Positions 10,056 through 20,079 of a DNA stretch of 64,000 nucleotides are shown here, piece after piece. The translations under genes and the position numbers were made by a program. The stretch is from positions 4,198,001 through 4,262,000 of the forward strand of contig NZ_CP114599.1 of NCBI RefSeq assembly GCF_027286305.1. Direction: 5' to 3'. The first letter of the stretch is position 1. Every line of letters begins with the position of its first letter. The notes below the pieces were generated by a model. It did no database searches. It was not told the DNA's origin and was given only the letters and a program-made list of their open reading frames with translations. The stretch is from Phenylobacterium sp. NIBR 498073. Its GTDB lineage: Bacteria > Pseudomonadota > Alphaproteobacteria > Caulobacterales > Caulobacteraceae.

Positions 10056-10739
10056 TCAGTTCGACTCGGCCGGCGGGGTCATCTGGGTCGCGGCCTGAAT
10101 GAGGGCGGCGATCCGGTCGGTGGAGTCGGCGGCCTGGCTCAGCATCTGCAGCGGGCCGGCGCCCGGACGGACGACCGAGGCGACCTGGTTGGCCGCGCCC
10201 TGGGCCACGGCGAGAGCGGTGTTCTGCGCGCCGTTGAGCTTGTTGCTCGCCATGCGGAGCGCGTTGGCGTCCTGGTAGATGAAGCCGTGGGTCGGATAGG
10301 TCGACGAGCCCAGGTCACGCACCGGATCGTACCAGACCTTGACCTGCGACCAGTCGCCGGCCGGCGAGACGTCGATGACCGTGACGTCCTTCTCGATCTG
10401 GCCGCGGGTCCCGCCGATGCGCGACCAGTTGGCGTGGGTGATCTGAATGACGCGGTCGGTCAGCACCTGGCTGACCACGGCCACGTGGCCGAGACGCATC
10501 TTGCCGGTGGGCTTGAAGCAGAGGACGGCTCCCGCCTTGGGGCTGAAGCCGGTTTCGTACTTGCCGACCGCCTGACGCCACCAGGTCCACGCATCGCCGT
10601 AGATCTGGACGCCGGAAATCAGCCGCGCGAACGGGACGCACTGCCAATAGGTATCGGCCATCGCACCCGAGATCGGAGCAAAGAACATAACCGCCGCGGC
10701 GGCCAGGGAGCCGATCACGGCCCTCGGTCGTTTAAGCAT
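10056..10739 (-). CDS. Secreted CHAP domain protein (putative peptidoglycan amidohydrolase/endopeptidase)
   Basis: A 227-residue protein. A signal peptide (basic start, then hydrophobic to about residue 28, ending GAMA) leads into a CHAP domain. The catalytic cysteine is in YWQCVPFAR, the histidine in LGHVAVV, and a polar residue follows in THANWSR. CHAP enzymes cut peptidoglycan peptide or amide bonds in the cell envelope. A C-terminal Ala/Gln-rich helical tail follows the domain. The start at 10737-10739 is chosen because it gives the signal peptide and is preceded by GGGGGAG; the in-frame ATG further upstream adds a non-conserved leader. Confidence 0.85.
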   Translation of the reverse strand: MLKRPRAVIGSLAAAAVMFFAPISGAMADTYWQCVPFARLISGVQIYGDAWTWWRQAVGKYETGFSPKAGAVLCFKPTGKMRLGHVAVVSQVLTDRVIQITHANWSRIGGTRGQIEKDVTVIDVSPAGDWSQVKVWYDPVRDLGSSTYPTHGFIYQDANALRMASNKLNGAQNTALAVAQGAANQVASVVRPGAGPLQMLSQAADSTDRIAALIQAATQMTPPAESN

Positions 10740-11273
10740 GCTACGGGTACTCCCCCACGCGAACAGCGTAAGGGGTAACCATCTCACGCCTCGATGAAAA
10801 GAGTCTTTACGGGCCTGCGGTAGAAGGTCGCCGGGTCCGCTGCGCATCCGCCGACAGCTTCATGCGCGGCGGGGCCAGGCGTTCGGCAAGATGAATTGAC
10901 GCCCCAGCCAGTGAAATGACGCCGCATCGGCAAACTAACCACAGCGCCGGGCGCGGAGGCTGGTCATTGAGCTCAAATAGTTTCGAAACCGAACTCACGA
11001 ATACTATCTGACGCGGAACCCAGACCATGTAGACGGCGCAGCTTGTCTCGCGCGTATAAACGAGCTGCGCGTTACCAAATGTTTCAGAGACCGTTGGCGG
11101 CGCCGGCGCCAAGAAGAAGATCGAGCCGCCGGGCGCGGTCACAATTACGGCATCAGGTGCGGCGGTCGCCGTCGAAACGAGCACCGTGGAGGCTGCAGAT
11201 CGGGCTTGGCGGCGCCGCAGGGTGATTCCGCATGCGCACCCACGCGCCTCGAGGCCGCAATGACGCCCTGTGC
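10740..11273. other. 534-base stretch without a supportable gene
   Basis: No recognisable gene. A minus-strand frame ending at 10807 stays open past 11160 and includes a plausible stretch (VTAPGGSIFFLAPAPP, then a hydrophobic VYMVWVPRQIVFVSS). Third-codon GC is low compared with neighbours, there is no good start with a ribosome site, and no family is recognised. The centre (about 10890-11100) is visibly less GC-rich than the rest of the window. It may be a decayed gene or a non-coding insert. The 10740-10800 part holds the promoter region of the CHAP gene. Confidence 0.4.
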
Positions 11274-11687
11274 TTAGGCCGCCGCGGTCATGTAGCGGTC
11301 CCAGAAGCCTTCGGCCGGCTCGACCTGCTCGACCACGTCGACCCAGAGACCGGAGGGGTCGAAGAAGCCGAAACGCAGCTGGCCGAACGGCTCGTGGGCC
11401 AGGGCGTAGTCGACCCGCAGGCCGCGGTCGCGAAACTCCTCGTAGGCCAGGGTGGCGTCCTCGACCTGCAGCTCGAAGCACATGCCGTGGCCCGAGAACG
11501 CCTGCGGCCCCGGCGGGCTCGACGGATGGTTCGGATGCATGAAGGCCAGGGTCGCGCCGTCGGCGGCCAGCAAGACGAACCAGTCGGCCTCGAACACGAC
11601 CTCGAACCCTAGATGCGCGATCCAGAAGTCGCGGCAGTCCCCAAGCCTGGGCGTGACGATGATCGGATAGCGGTCGACGAATTTCAT
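11274..11687 (-). CDS. VOC (glyoxalase/bleomycin resistance) family protein
   Basis: A 137-residue single-module VOC protein with paired beta-alpha-beta-beta-beta motifs. The first begins with YPIIVTPRLGDCRDFW and the second with MCFELQVEDA, ending in FFDPSGLWVDVVEQ, where a glutamate occupies the usual metal-ligand position. Such proteins are metal-dependent lyases, isomerases or dioxygenases, or drug-binding proteins; the substrate is unknown. It is divergent from the TetR gene across a short region holding a perfect palindrome, so it is the likely target of that repressor. Confidence 0.88.
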   Translation of the reverse strand: MKFVDRYPIIVTPRLGDCRDFWIAHLGFEVVFEADWFVLLAADGATLAFMHPNHPSSPPGPQAFSGHGMCFELQVEDATLAYEEFRDRGLRVDYALAHEPFGQLRFGFFDPSGLWVDVVEQVEPAEGFWDRYMTAAA

Positions 11688-11742
11688 GGCGCCTGTCCTT
11701 GATCGGCCTCTGCCCCTTGATCAGCCTCGATCGCGAGTTAAG

Positions 11743-11759
11743 ATACAGACTGTCTGTAT
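11743..11759. promoter_or_regulatory. Perfect palindrome, likely TetR operator
   Basis: ATACAGAC (11743-11750), a central T, and GTCTGTAT (11752-11759) form an exact 17-base inverted repeat. It lies between the divergent VOC and TetR genes, the usual place for a self-regulating TetR operator. It overlaps the upstream candidate ATG of the regulator (11758), which argues for translation from the ATG at 11779. Confidence 0.75.
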
Positions 11760-11778
11760 GTCAAATGGGAAATCGACG

Positions 11779-12357
11779 ATGGGCGTAAAGGCGCAGCGGG
11801 CGGCGGCGACGCGGACGCGGCTGGTGGCGGCGGCGCGTGCGCTGTTCGCCGCCGACGGATATGCGGCGACCGGCACGGAGGCGATCCTGGCGGCGGCCGG
11901 CGTGACGCGGGGCGCGCTCTATCACCACTTCGCCGACAAGCAGGCCCTGTTCGCGGCGGTCTGCGAGCAGCTGCACGAGGAGGCCGAGCGCGCGATCGAG
12001 GCCGACGCAGACGCGCAAGGCTCGGCCTTCGACGGGCTGACGGCCGGCTGCCTCGCCTTTCTCGACTTCATGGCCGCCCCGCAGGTGCGCCGGATCCTGA
12101 TCCTCGACGCACCCAGCGTGCTGGGTTGGGAGGCCTGGAACGAGATGGATCGCCGGCACGGTTTCGGACTGCTGATCGCGGGCGTGCAGGCGGCGATCGA
12201 CGAAGGCAGCCTGGGCGGCGACCCCGAAACCCTGGCGGTGATGATCAACGGGGCGCTGAATTACGGGGTGGTCTGGGCCGGCCACGGCGAGGGGCCTGAG
12301 GCGCTGATGCGGCTGAAATCGAGTTTTATTGAGACCATGGCCCGCTTGCGGCGATGA
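11779..12357 (+). CDS. TetR/AcrR family transcriptional regulator
   Basis: A 192-residue repressor. The N-terminal helix-turn-helix runs from about residue 6 to 55: ARALFAADGYAATGTEAI, then the recognition segment GVTRGALYHHFADKQAL. The C-terminal ligand domain has a hydrophobic core with no close match I recognise. The start chosen (ATG 11779-11781) is preceded by GGGAA, and the alternative ATG at 11758 lies inside the operator palindrome. It probably represses itself and the divergent VOC gene, with release by a small ligand; the ligand is unknown. Confidence 0.9.
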   Translation: MGVKAQRAAATRTRLVAAARALFAADGYAATGTEAILAAAGVTRGALYHHFADKQALFAAVCEQLHEEAERAIEADADAQGSAFDGLTAGCLAFLDFMAAPQVRRILILDAPSVLGWEAWNEMDRRHGFGLLIAGVQAAIDEGSLGGDPETLAVMINGALNYGVVWAGHGEGPEALMRLKSSFIETMARLRR

Positions 12358-12416
12358 AACTCCACCTTATCTGACGCGGTTGGCTCGATAGAATTTCCAT
12401 AACTGAGAGGACCTCG

Positions 12417-13223
12417 ATGGACACCCTTATGACCCTAGCTGCTGATCCGGCCGTGTGGGCGGCGCTGATCACGCTCATCGTCATGGAGGTGGTCCTTGGC
12501 ATCGACAACCTCATCTTCATCTCCATCCTCTCGAACAAGCTGCCCCCCGAACACCGCACCAAGGCCCGCCGGATCGGCATCGGTCTGGCCCTGATCATGC
12601 GCCTGGTGCTGCTGTCGACCCTGGCCTTCATCGTCGGCCTGACCGCGCCGGTGTTCGAGCTGCCCTGGCACGGGGCGCTGGACGAGAATGGCAAGCCGGC
12701 CTGGGAGCTGGCCTTCTCGTGGCGCGACCTGATCCTGATCGCCGGCGGCCTGTTCCTGGTCTGGAAGGCGACCACCGAGATCCACCACACCCTCGATCCG
12801 ACTCCGAACGACGACGTGTTCGACTCCAAGAAGGCGGTCGCCAAGAACTTCGGCGCGGCCATCATCCAGATCATCATGCTGGACCTGGTGTTCTCGATCG
12901 ACTCGATCCTGACCGCCGTGGGCATGACCGAACACCTGCCGGTCATGGTGATCGCGGTGATCGTGGCGGTGACGGTGATGCTGCTGGCCGCCGACCCGCT
13001 GGCCAACTTCATCAACAACAACCCGACCGTGGTGATGCTGGCCCTGGGCTTCCTGCTGATGATCGGCACCGTGCTGATCGCCGACGGCTTCGGGGTGCAC
13101 GTGCCGAAGGGCTACATCTACGCGGCGATGGCGTTCTCGGCGCTGGTCGAGGGGCTGAACATGTGGAGCCGCAACGCCGCCAAAAAGCGCGAGGCGTTGG
13201 GCCAGGACGCGACCAAGCACTGA
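12417..13223 (+). CDS. TerC family integral membrane protein
   Basis: A 268-residue protein with about seven membrane helices. Two acidic intramembrane motifs typical of TerC are present: EVVLGIDN in the first helix and [10 protein letters not shown] in the middle. Family members are linked to tellurite resistance and to Mn2+ export or metal loading of secreted enzymes. No ter operon or riboswitch is nearby, so a metal-homeostasis role is inferred from the family only. An ACTGAGAGGA ribosome site precedes the ATG. Confidence 0.92.
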   Translation: MDTLMTLAADPAVWAALITLIVMEVVLGIDNLIFISILSNKLPPEHRTKARRIGIGLALIMRLVLLSTLAFIVGLTAPVFELPWHGALDENGKPAWELAFSWRDLILIAGGLFLVWKATTEIHHTLDPTPNDDVFDSKKAVAKNFGAAIIQIIMLDLVFSIDSILTAVGMTEHLPVMVIAVIVAVTVMLLAADPLANFINNNPTVVMLALGFLLMIGTVLIADGFGVHVPKGYIYAAMAFSALVEGLNMWSRNAAKKREALGQDATKH

Positions 13224-13239
13224 CCCCGGGCCCCAAAGC

Positions 13240-13376
13240 GTCATCCCGGAAGCCGCGCAGCGGCTGTCCGGGATCCATTGCCGCCGCGTCGAAGTGAACG
13301 GCGAGGCCGGCGCCGTGGCCTGCACGATCAGGTGTTCATGGGTCCCGGTCTTCGGCTTCGCCGAAACCGGGATGAC
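13240..13376. repeat. MITE-like palindromic intergenic repeat, copy B
   Basis: Same element as 7570-7710: ends GTCATCCCGG (13240-13249) and CCGGGATGAC (13367-13376), a left CCGGAAGCCGCGCAGCGGC hairpin, and the shared right part GGTGTTCATGGGTCCCGG followed by CGCCGAAACCGG. It lies between the convergent TerC and priA genes. The middle is variable compared with copy A. Confidence 0.8.
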
Positions 13377-13409
13377 ACGCAGCGGCGGCGCTTTCGCGCC
13401 GCCTCGCGG

Positions 13410-15572
13410 CTACAGAAAACTGTACGGATCGACGTCGATGGCCACCCGGATCGCGCCGGGCGGCCGCACGCGGGCGCGCCAGGTGGCGAGGTAGGCCGAG
13501 AGGTCGACATTGCGGTCGGCGCGGACCAGGAAGCGCTTGCGCCGCCGGCCGCGCACGAGGGCGAGCGGCGCGTCGGCCGGACCGTAGACCTCCACACCCT
13601 CGGCGTTGGGCGCGACCTTGGCCATCTCGCGGGCGAAGGCCTCCAGCGCCGCCGCATCGGGGCCCGACACCACGATCGCCCCCAGCCGCCCGAACGGCGG
13701 CAGCTTCATGATCTCGCGCTCGGCCATCTCGGCCTCGACGAAGGCGTCTCGGTCCTGAGCCTTCAGCGCCTGCATCACCGAATGTTCGGGGGCGTAGGTC
13801 TGCAGGAGGGCGCGACCCGGGCGGTCGCGGCGGCCGGCCCGGCCGGTGGCCTGGGCCAGCAGCTGGTAGGTCCGCTCGGCCGCGCGCAGGTCGCCGCCGC
13901 GCAGGCCGAGATCGGCGTCGACCACGCCCACCAGGGTCAGCTTCGGAAAGTTGTGGCCCTTGGCGGCGGCTTGCGTCGCCACCAGGATGTCGATCTCGCC
14001 GTCGGCCATGGCGTCGACCAGGCGGCGCGCCTCCTTGGCGTCCCAGACGGTGTCGGACGAGAACACCGCGATGCGGGCGTCCGGAAACAGATGGCGGGCC
14101 TCCTCCTCCACCCGCTCGACCCCGGGACCGATCGAGGTCAGGCTGTCCTTGGCCCCGCAGTGCGGGCACTTGTCGGGCTTGGGCATGGAGAAGCCGGTCA
14201 GGTGGCAGACCAGGCGGCCGCTGTAGCGGTGCTCGACCAGCCACGAGTCGGTGTCGGGCGAGGTCAGCTTCTCGCCGCAGGCCTTGCACAGCACCAGCGG
14301 GGCGTAGCCGCGACGATTGAGGAACAGCAGGGTCTGCTCGCCGGCGGCCAGGGTCTGGCCCATCGCGTCGACCAGCGGCGGCGACAGCCAGCGCCCGGAC
14401 GGCGGCGGTGTCGCCTTCAGGTCGATCAGGGTGATGTCGGGCAGCTGCGCGGTCCCGTGGCGGCTGGTCAGCTTCAGCCAGCGGTAGCGGCCGGTCTCGG
14501 CGTTGCGCAGGGTCTCCAGCGACGGCGTGGCCGAGGCCAGGATCACGCCCGCGCCCTCGATCTTGCCGCGCATCACCGAGAGGTCGCGGGCCTGGTAGAT
14601 GAAGCCCTCGTCCTGCTTGTAGGAGCCGTCGTGCTCCTCATCGACGACGATCAGCGACAGATGCGTGAACGGCAGGAACAGGGCCGAGCGGGCGCCGATG
14701 ACGATGCGGGCGGCGCCGGTGGCGACCGCGTCCCAGGTGCGGCGGCGCATCGGCGGGGCGACGTCGGAGTGCCATTCGGCCGGTTCGACCCCGAAGCGTT
14801 CCACGAACCGGGCGATCACCGCCTGGGTCAGAGCGATCTCGGGCAGCATGACCAGCACCTGGGCGGCGGGATCCTTGGCCAGGGCGGCGGCGACCGCCTC
14901 CAGGTAGACCTCGGTCTTGCCCGAGCCGGTGACCCCGTCGAGCAGGGCGACGTTGAAGCCGCCCTCGGCGACCATGGCCTGCAGGGCCTGCGCGGCCGCG
15001 GCCTGGCTGGCGTTCAGCGCGTGGCCGGCGCGGGCGAGGTCGGGCTCGGGAAAGGCCGCCGGTTCCTCGACGAGGCGCAGGGCCAGGGCCCCCTCCTCGA
15101 CCAGCCCCTTGACGACGCCGGCCGAGACCCCGGCGGCGCGGGCGAGATCGGCAGGCGTCTGCGGGCCGCCGGCGGCGGCCTCCAGCACCTTCTGACGGGC
15201 CGGCGTCGCGCGGGCGGGCGTGACGCCCGTGGCCTCCAGCAGCTTGTGCGGCTTGGCCTTGGGGGCGCGGGCGCCGCGGATGGCGATGGCCAGCGGCTGG
15301 CCCGGCGCGTCGACCGAGTAGCGCGCCGCCCACTGCACGAACTCGATGGCCCCGGGCGGCAGCGGCGGCGAATCCAGCTTGCTGTCGAGGGCCTTCAGCG
15401 GCCGGTTGCCGCCCGCCCCCTCGCGCAGGGCGACGACCACGCCGCGCAGCAGCCGCGGCCCCAATGGCGCGGCGACCTGGTCGCCGACGACGAGCTCCAT
15501 CCCTTCCGGCTCGGCGTAGTCGAACGCCTCGGGCAGGGGCATGGGAAGCAGGACGGAGGCGATGCGGCTCAT
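13410..15572 (-). CDS. priA: Primosomal protein N' (replication restart helicase PriA)
   Basis: A 720-residue superfamily 2 DNA helicase that recognises stalled forks and reloads the replisome. In order: an N-terminal 3'-DNA-end binding region ([14 protein letters not shown] start), Walker [12 protein letters not shown], the [10 protein letters not shown] helicase box, a zinc-binding insertion with CKAC and CPHC pairs, and the C-terminal helicase motifs GRAGR. The zinc region has VCHLTGF where enterobacteria have a CxxC, as in other alphaproteobacteria. The ATG at 15570-15572 gives the conserved N-terminus. It is divergent from the transaldolase gene. Confidence 0.96.
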   Translation of the reverse strand: MSRIASVLLPMPLPEAFDYAEPEGMELVVGDQVAAPLGPRLLRGVVVALREGAGGNRPLKALDSKLDSPPLPPGAIEFVQWAARYSVDAPGQPLAIAIRGARAPKAKPHKLLEATGVTPARATPARQKVLEAAAGGPQTPADLARAAGVSAGVVKGLVEEGALALRLVEEPAAFPEPDLARAGHALNASQAAAAQALQAMVAEGGFNVALLDGVTGSGKTEVYLEAVAAALAKDPAAQVLVMLPEIALTQAVIARFVERFGVEPAEWHSDVAPPMRRRTWDAVATGAARIVIGARSALFLPFTHLSLIVVDEEHDGSYKQDEGFIYQARDLSVMRGKIEGAGVILASATPSLETLRNAETGRYRWLKLTSRHGTAQLPDITLIDLKATPPPSGRWLSPPLVDAMGQTLAAGEQTLLFLNRRGYAPLVLCKACGEKLTSPDTDSWLVEHRYSGRLVCHLTGFSMPKPDKCPHCGAKDSLTSIGPGVERVEEEARHLFPDARIAVFSSDTVWDAKEARRLVDAMADGEIDILVATQAAAKGHNFPKLTLVGVVDADLGLRGGDLRAAERTYQLLAQATGRAGRRDRPGRALLQTYAPEHSVMQALKAQDRDAFVEAEMAEREIMKLPPFGRLGAIVVSGPDAAALEAFAREMAKVAPNAEGVEVYGPADAPLALVRGRRRKRFLVRADRNVDLSAYLATWRARVRPPGAIRVAIDVDPYSFL

Positions 15573-15650
15573 GGCCCCGTCCAGATAGGCTGGCCGCACG
15601 CGCCTGCAAACGCTAAACAGCGCCCGCACAACCGCGCCAGAAGGTCACCC

Positions 15651-16304
15651 ATGCAGCTCTTCCTCGACACCACCGACATCGGCCTGCTCAAGGAGCTCAC
15701 CGCCACCGGCCTGGTGGACGGGGTGACCACCAACCCGACCCTGATCGCCAAGTCCGGCCGTCCAATGCTGGAGGTGATCGCCGAGATTTGCGAGCTCGTC
15801 GAGGGCCCGGTCAGCGCCGAGGTCGCCGCCACCGAGGTCGAAGGCATGCTGGCCGAAGGCGCCAAGCTGGCCGCGATCGCCCCGAACGTGGTGGTCAAGC
15901 TGCCGCTGACCCGCAACGGCCTGATCGCCACCGCCGAGTTCGCGGTGCAGGGCATCCAGACCAACGTCACCCTGTGCTTCACCGCCGCCCAGGCGCTGCT
16001 CGCCGCCAAGGCCGGAGCCAGCTACATCTCGCCGTTCATCGGCCGCCTGGACGATTACGGCGCCGAAGGCATGACCCTGATCGAAGAGATCCGCGCGATC
16101 TACGACAACTACGGCTTCGACACCGAGATCCTGGCCGCCTCGATCCGAACCCCGGCCCACGTCACCGCCGCGGCCCTGGCCGGCGCCGACTGCGCGACCA
16201 TTCCGCCCACGACCTTCGCCGACCTTTTCAAGCACCCGTTAACCGAAAAGGGTCTTGAACAGTTCCTCAGCGACTGGGCCAAGACGGGCCAGTCCATCCT
16301 GTAG
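15651..16304 (+). CDS. fsa: Transaldolase / fructose-6-phosphate aldolase (TalC/FSA type)
   Basis: A 217-residue short transaldolase. It starts [11 protein letters not shown] with [13 protein letters not shown], and the Schiff-base lysine is K83 in VVVKLPLT. Mid-protein [10 protein letters not shown] and C-terminal [17 protein letters not shown] are family motifs. It either transfers dihydroxyacetone units in the pentose phosphate pathway or cleaves fructose 6-phosphate; sequence alone does not separate these. An AGAAGG ribosome site precedes the ATG. DUF484 and xerC follow on the same strand after 18 bases, probably as one transcript. Confidence 0.93.
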   Translation: MQLFLDTTDIGLLKELTATGLVDGVTTNPTLIAKSGRPMLEVIAEICELVEGPVSAEVAATEVEGMLAEGAKLAAIAPNVVVKLPLTRNGLIATAEFAVQGIQTNVTLCFTAAQALLAAKAGASYISPFIGRLDDYGAEGMTLIEEIRAIYDNYGFDTEILAASIRTPAHVTAAALAGADCATIPPTTFADLFKHPLTEKGLEQFLSDWAKTGQSIL

Positions 16305-16322
16305 AACGCTGGGGGCGGGCAT

Positions 16323-16997
16323 ATGAGCGGGGCGAAGGCGAAGGAACACAGTCTCGAGCCCCGCGAGGTCCGCGCCTTCCTGTCGGACAATCCGGACTTC
16401 CTGCGCGGCGACGTAGCGCTGCTGGCCGAGCTCGGCCTGCGCGCCGACGCGGCTAATGTGATCGACTTCGGCCCCGCCGCCCTGGCCCGCGTGCACGAGG
16501 CGCACAAGCGCGAAAGCAGCGCCCGCAAGCACCTGGAAGCCACCGCCCGCGCCAACTTCGCCGCCCAGGCCCAGACCCACGGCGCGGTCGTCGACATGCT
16601 GGAATCGCGCAACCATGCGGACCTCGCCCGCCGGGTCGACGAGCTGGCGCAGCTGCGCTTCGGCCTGATCGGCGGCGTGGTCGCCTTGGAAGGACCCGAG
16701 CGCACCCCGGCCGGCTGGCGGATGCTGATCGAGGGCCAGATCGACATGATCATCGGCCACGACCGGGTGGCGCTGATGGGCTTCGAACCCGTCGCGCTCG
16801 GCCTGTTCGGCGATCGCGCGCCTCAGGTCCGCTCCATGGCCATGGTCCGCATGGCGATCTGGGAGCCGTCGCGCGAGGGCCTGCTGGCCTTCGGCTCGGC
16901 CGACGAGCACGGCTTCACGGAGGACATGGGCGTCGAGCTGGTCGCCTTCCTGGCCCGGGTCGTCGAACGCACGGCGGAGCGGTGGCCGGTCCTGTGA
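16323..16997 (+). CDS. DUF484 family protein
   Basis: A 224-residue protein of the DUF484 family, a GAF-like fold of unknown biochemical role. The N-terminal FLSDNPDFLRGDVALLAELGL segment matches the family start, and the C-terminal SREGLLAFGSADEHGF matches its most conserved block. A helical segment (about 55-85) could form a coiled coil. The DUF484-xerC order, with overlapping ends, is widely conserved in proteobacteria. Its stop at 16995-16997 overlaps a GTG of xerC. A link to chromosome dimer resolution is inferred from gene order only. Confidence 0.9.
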   Translation: MSGAKAKEHSLEPREVRAFLSDNPDFLRGDVALLAELGLRADAANVIDFGPAALARVHEAHKRESSARKHLEATARANFAAQAQTHGAVVDMLESRNHADLARRVDELAQLRFGLIGGVVALEGPERTPAGWRMLIEGQIDMIIGHDRVALMGFEPVALGLFGDRAPQVRSMAMVRMAIWEPSREGLLAFGSADEHGFTEDMGVELVAFLARVVERTAERWPVL

Positions 16998-17911
16998 CCA
17001 GCGCCCGCCAGGCGCTCGCCTCCTGGCTGGAGCACCTGGCCAAGGAGCGCCGCGCCTCGCCCCGCACGGTCGAGGCCTACGCCTTCGCCGGCGGCCGCTA
17101 CATCAGCTTTCTTGAGCGCCATCGCGGCGAGGCGCTGAGCCTCTCAGACATGGGAACCCTGGCCCCCAGCGAGATCCGCGCCTGGCTGGCGCACCTGCGC
17201 CAGGGCGACCATCCGCTGTCGGCGCGCTCGCTGTCGCAATCGCTTTCGGCGATCCGCACCTTCCACAAGTTCCTCGACCGCCGGCTGGACACCCCCAACG
17301 CCGCCATCGCCCTGGTGCGCGGCCCGCGCGTCGTCCCCTCTGCGCCGCGGCCGGTCAGCGAGGACCAGGCCGCCGGCCTGATCGCCGAGCCGGCCTTCGA
17401 CCCGACCTGCGACGACTGGGAGGTCAGCCGCGACCAGGCGGTGCTGACCCTGCTCTACGGCTGCGGCCTGCGGATCTCCGAGGCGCTGTCGCTGAAACGC
17501 TCGGACGCGCCGGTCCCCGACACGCTGCGCATCCTGGGCAAGGGCGGCAAGACCCGCATGGTCCCGGTGCTGCCGGCGGTGCAGGCGGCGATCGCCGCCT
17601 ATGTCGCCGACCTGCCGTTCGTATTGGCGCCGGACGATGCGCTGTTCCGCGCCAAGCGCGGCGGCCCCTTGAGCCCGCGCCACGTGCAGGCGACCGTGCA
17701 GTCCCTGCGCGGCCGGCTCGGTTTGCCCGACAGCGCCACGCCGCACGCCCTGCGTCACTCGTTCGCCACCCACCTGCTGGGGGCCGGCGCCGATCTGCGC
17801 TCGATCCAGGAACTGCTGGGCCACGCCTCGCTGTCGACCACCCAGCGCTACACCGAAGTCGACGCGGCCTCCCTGCTCAGCGCGTACGCCAAGGCCCATC
17901 CGCACGCGTGA
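16982..17911 (+). CDS. xerC: Tyrosine recombinase XerC
   Basis: A site-specific recombinase acting with XerD at dif to resolve chromosome dimers. It has a SAM-like N-terminal core-binding domain (about 10-100). The catalytic set is visible: Arg in GCGLRISEAL, Lys in GKGGKTR, HALRHSFATHLL (His and Arg), LGHASLSTTQRYT (His and the nucleophile Tyr). The start is uncertain: GTG at 16982 (309 residues) or GTG at 16994 (305), which overlaps the DUF484 stop as GTGA. Position after DUF484 supports XerC rather than XerD. Confidence 0.94.
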   Translation: MAGPVTSARQALASWLEHLAKERRASPRTVEAYAFAGGRYISFLERHRGEALSLSDMGTLAPSEIRAWLAHLRQGDHPLSARSLSQSLSAIRTFHKFLDRRLDTPNAAIALVRGPRVVPSAPRPVSEDQAAGLIAEPAFDPTCDDWEVSRDQAVLTLLYGCGLRISEALSLKRSDAPVPDTLRILGKGGKTRMVPVLPAVQAAIAAYVADLPFVLAPDDALFRAKRGGPLSPRHVQATVQSLRGRLGLPDSATPHALRHSFATHLLGAGADLRSIQELLGHASLSTTQRYTEVDAASLLSAYAKAHPHA

Positions 17912-17920
17912 GGTGGAAGC

Positions 17921-19402
17921 CTAGTGCGCGCCCGCTGACCCGGGGAGGTGCGTCTTGTCGTGGCGGCCCACCTTGCCCACCAGGGCCTGTTCCGCCTCGG
18001 TCATGCCGCTGACCACCACCTCGGCGCCTTGGCGACGATAGCGAAACACCACCTTGTCCACCGCGGCGACGCCGGTCAGGTCCCAGAGGCGGGCGTCGGC
18101 GAGGTCGATCTCCACGCGGCGAGGGTGGCCGTGGTGCTCGAACCCGGCCGCGAACACGTCAGCGGATGCGAAGAACAGCTGCCCGGAGACCCGATAGCGG
18201 AGCTCGCCCTCCGGCGCGTCGACCGCCTCCACGCGGATGGTCTTACCGACCTTGCGCATGAAGAAGACGGCGCTGAGCAGAACGCCCAGCATCACTCCCT
18301 TGGAGAGGTCGTGGGTGACAACGACGGTCACGGTAGTGGCGATCATCACGATCGAGGACTGTACCGGCGTCGAGGGCATGCGGCGGATCGCCCCCCAGTC
18401 GAAGGTGTTGATGGAGACCATGATCATGACGGCGACCAAGGCGGCCATGGGGATCTGTGCCACCCACTCCTGAAGCGCCAGGATCAGGAACAGCAGGAAC
18501 AGCCCTGCCCATAGGGTGGAGAGCCGGCCCCGGCCGCCGGACGAGACGTTGATGATCGACTGGCCGATCATGGCGCAGCCGGCCATGCCGCCGAACAGAG
18601 GCGAGAGGATGTTGGCGACCCCCTGGCCGCGGGTCTCCCGGTCCTTGTCGGACGGGGTGTCGGTCAGGTCGTCCAGCAGGTTGGCGGTAAGCAGGCTCTC
18701 CAGCAGCCCGACGAAGGCCAGGGTCAGCGACACGGGCCCAAGAATGCTCAGGGTCTCCCAGGTGAGCGGAACCTGAGGCAGGCCGAACGCCGGCAGGGTC
18801 TTCGGCATCTGACCCATGTCGCCGACCGTGCGGACGTCGACGCCGGCGAGCACGGCGAAGACGCTCAAGGTGACGATGGCGACCAGCGGCGCGGGCACCG
18901 CCCGGGTGATCCGTGGGAAGCCGTAGATGACGACGAGGCCCGCGGCGACCATGGCGTAGGTCTGCCAGTTGGCCCCGATCAGCTCGGGCATCTGGGCCAG
19001 GAAGATCAGGATGGCCAGCGAATTGACGAAGCCGGTCATCACCGAGCGGGAGACGAACTTCACATAGCGGCCCAGCCGGAGTAGGCCGATCACGATCTGG
19101 ATGACGCCGCAGAGCAGCGACGCGGCGAACAGGTACTGCAGCCCGTGCTCCTTCACGAGGCCGAGCATCAGCAGCGACATCGCGCCGGTGGCCGCCGAGA
19201 TCATCGCCGGCCGGCCACCCACGAACGAGATGGTCACGGCGATGACGAAGCTGGCATAGAGGCCGACGGCCGGATCGACGCCCGCGATGATCGAGAAGGC
19301 GATGGCCTCCGGGATCAGGGCCAGGGCGACCACGGTCCCCGCGAGCAGGTCGCGGCGGGGATTTGCGAGCCATTGTTGGCGCGCTGAAGCGACGATGGAC
19401 AT
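17921..19402 (-). CDS. SulP family inorganic anion transporter with STAS domain
   Basis: A 493-residue SLC26/SulP transporter. It has about 10-12 membrane helices over residues 15-375, with the family segment [21 protein letters not shown] near the N-terminus. A cytosolic STAS domain follows (about 395-475; [23 protein letters not shown]). SulP members carry sulfate, bicarbonate or other anions; no sulfate- or carbon-metabolism gene is adjacent, so the substrate is open. It is convergent with xerC (9-base gap). The 218 bases upstream show no clear regulatory element. Confidence 0.92.
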   Translation of the reverse strand: MSIVASARQQWLANPRRDLLAGTVVALALIPEAIAFSIIAGVDPAVGLYASFVIAVTISFVGGRPAMISAATGAMSLLMLGLVKEHGLQYLFAASLLCGVIQIVIGLLRLGRYVKFVSRSVMTGFVNSLAILIFLAQMPELIGANWQTYAMVAAGLVVIYGFPRITRAVPAPLVAIVTLSVFAVLAGVDVRTVGDMGQMPKTLPAFGLPQVPLTWETLSILGPVSLTLAFVGLLESLLTANLLDDLTDTPSDKDRETRGQGVANILSPLFGGMAGCAMIGQSIINVSSGGRGRLSTLWAGLFLLFLILALQEWVAQIPMAALVAVMIMVSINTFDWGAIRRMPSTPVQSSIVMIATTVTVVVTHDLSKGVMLGVLLSAVFFMRKVGKTIRVEAVDAPEGELRYRVSGQLFFASADVFAAGFEHHGHPRRVEIDLADARLWDLTGVAAVDKVVFRYRRQGAEVVVSGMTEAEQALVGKVGRHDKTHLPGSAGAH

Positions 19403-19620
19403 GCAGGTTTCAAAAAATCAGGCGCGCGGGACGTGGAACACGTCGCTTCGGCGCAGTTTCCCGGCGGATCGGCGGCCGAGATAGCCACCCGCGCGGCGGC
19501 GGGTCCGTGGTGAGCACCGCTTCATGACGCGCCGCGCCGTCGGATGCAAGGCGGAGGGCCCTCCCCCGCCTCGGCGAGGCAAGAACAGACACAGGCCGCG
19601 AACCGCACTAGCTTAGCTTC

Positions 19621-20070
19621 ATGCCCAGGCCTCTGATCCGTCACGCGACGACTGACGATCTAGCCGAGGTGCTGGCGCTCTATCGGCAGCTCAATCCGGA
19701 CGATCCAGTGCTCGATGTCGCCGGCGCTGGGCCGGTCTGGGCGACGCTGCTGGGCTCGGGCCTGACCACGCCGTTCGTGGCGGAGATCGAGGGGCGGCTG
19801 GTCGCGTCCTGCACGCTGGCGATCGTGCCCAACCTGTCGCGCGGCGCGCGGCCCTATGGGGTGATCGAGAACGTCGTGACGGACGAAGGCCATCGCCGCG
19901 CCGGGCTCGGGCGCGCGGTGCTGGAGGCGGCGTTGGACAAGGCCTGGCGAGCCGACTGCTACAAGGTGCTGCTGGCGACCGGGTCGCGGCGCGAGTCCAC
20001 CCTGCGCTTCTACGAAGGCGTCGGGTTCACGCGCGACGCCAAGACCTATTTTGAGATCCGCCGGCCGTAG
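19621..20070 (+). CDS. GNAT family N-acetyltransferase
   Basis: A 149-residue GNAT protein. It shows an N-terminal IRHATTDDLAEVLALY helix, beta-4 VIENVVTD, the acetyl-CoA loop RRAGLGRAVLEAAL and the C-terminal RFYEGVGF motif. The substrate is unknown. It ends 9 bases before the convergent HxlR gene. Confidence 0.88.
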   Translation: MPRPLIRHATTDDLAEVLALYRQLNPDDPVLDVAGAGPVWATLLGSGLTTPFVAEIEGRLVASCTLAIVPNLSRGARPYGVIENVVTDEGHRRAGLGRAVLEAALDKAWRADCYKVLLATGSRRESTLRFYEGVGFTRDAKTYFEIRRP

Positions 20071-20079
20071 GGCCTATCG

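Noticed and set aside
12358..12416. Possible yybP-ykoY manganese riboswitch before the TerC gene
   Set aside because: Only 59 bases separate the genes and no matching stems are present.
13278..15650. The upstream part of the frame that ends as the transaldolase gene
   Set aside because: It is antisense to priA. The true transaldolase starts at the ATG at 15651 with a good ribosome site.
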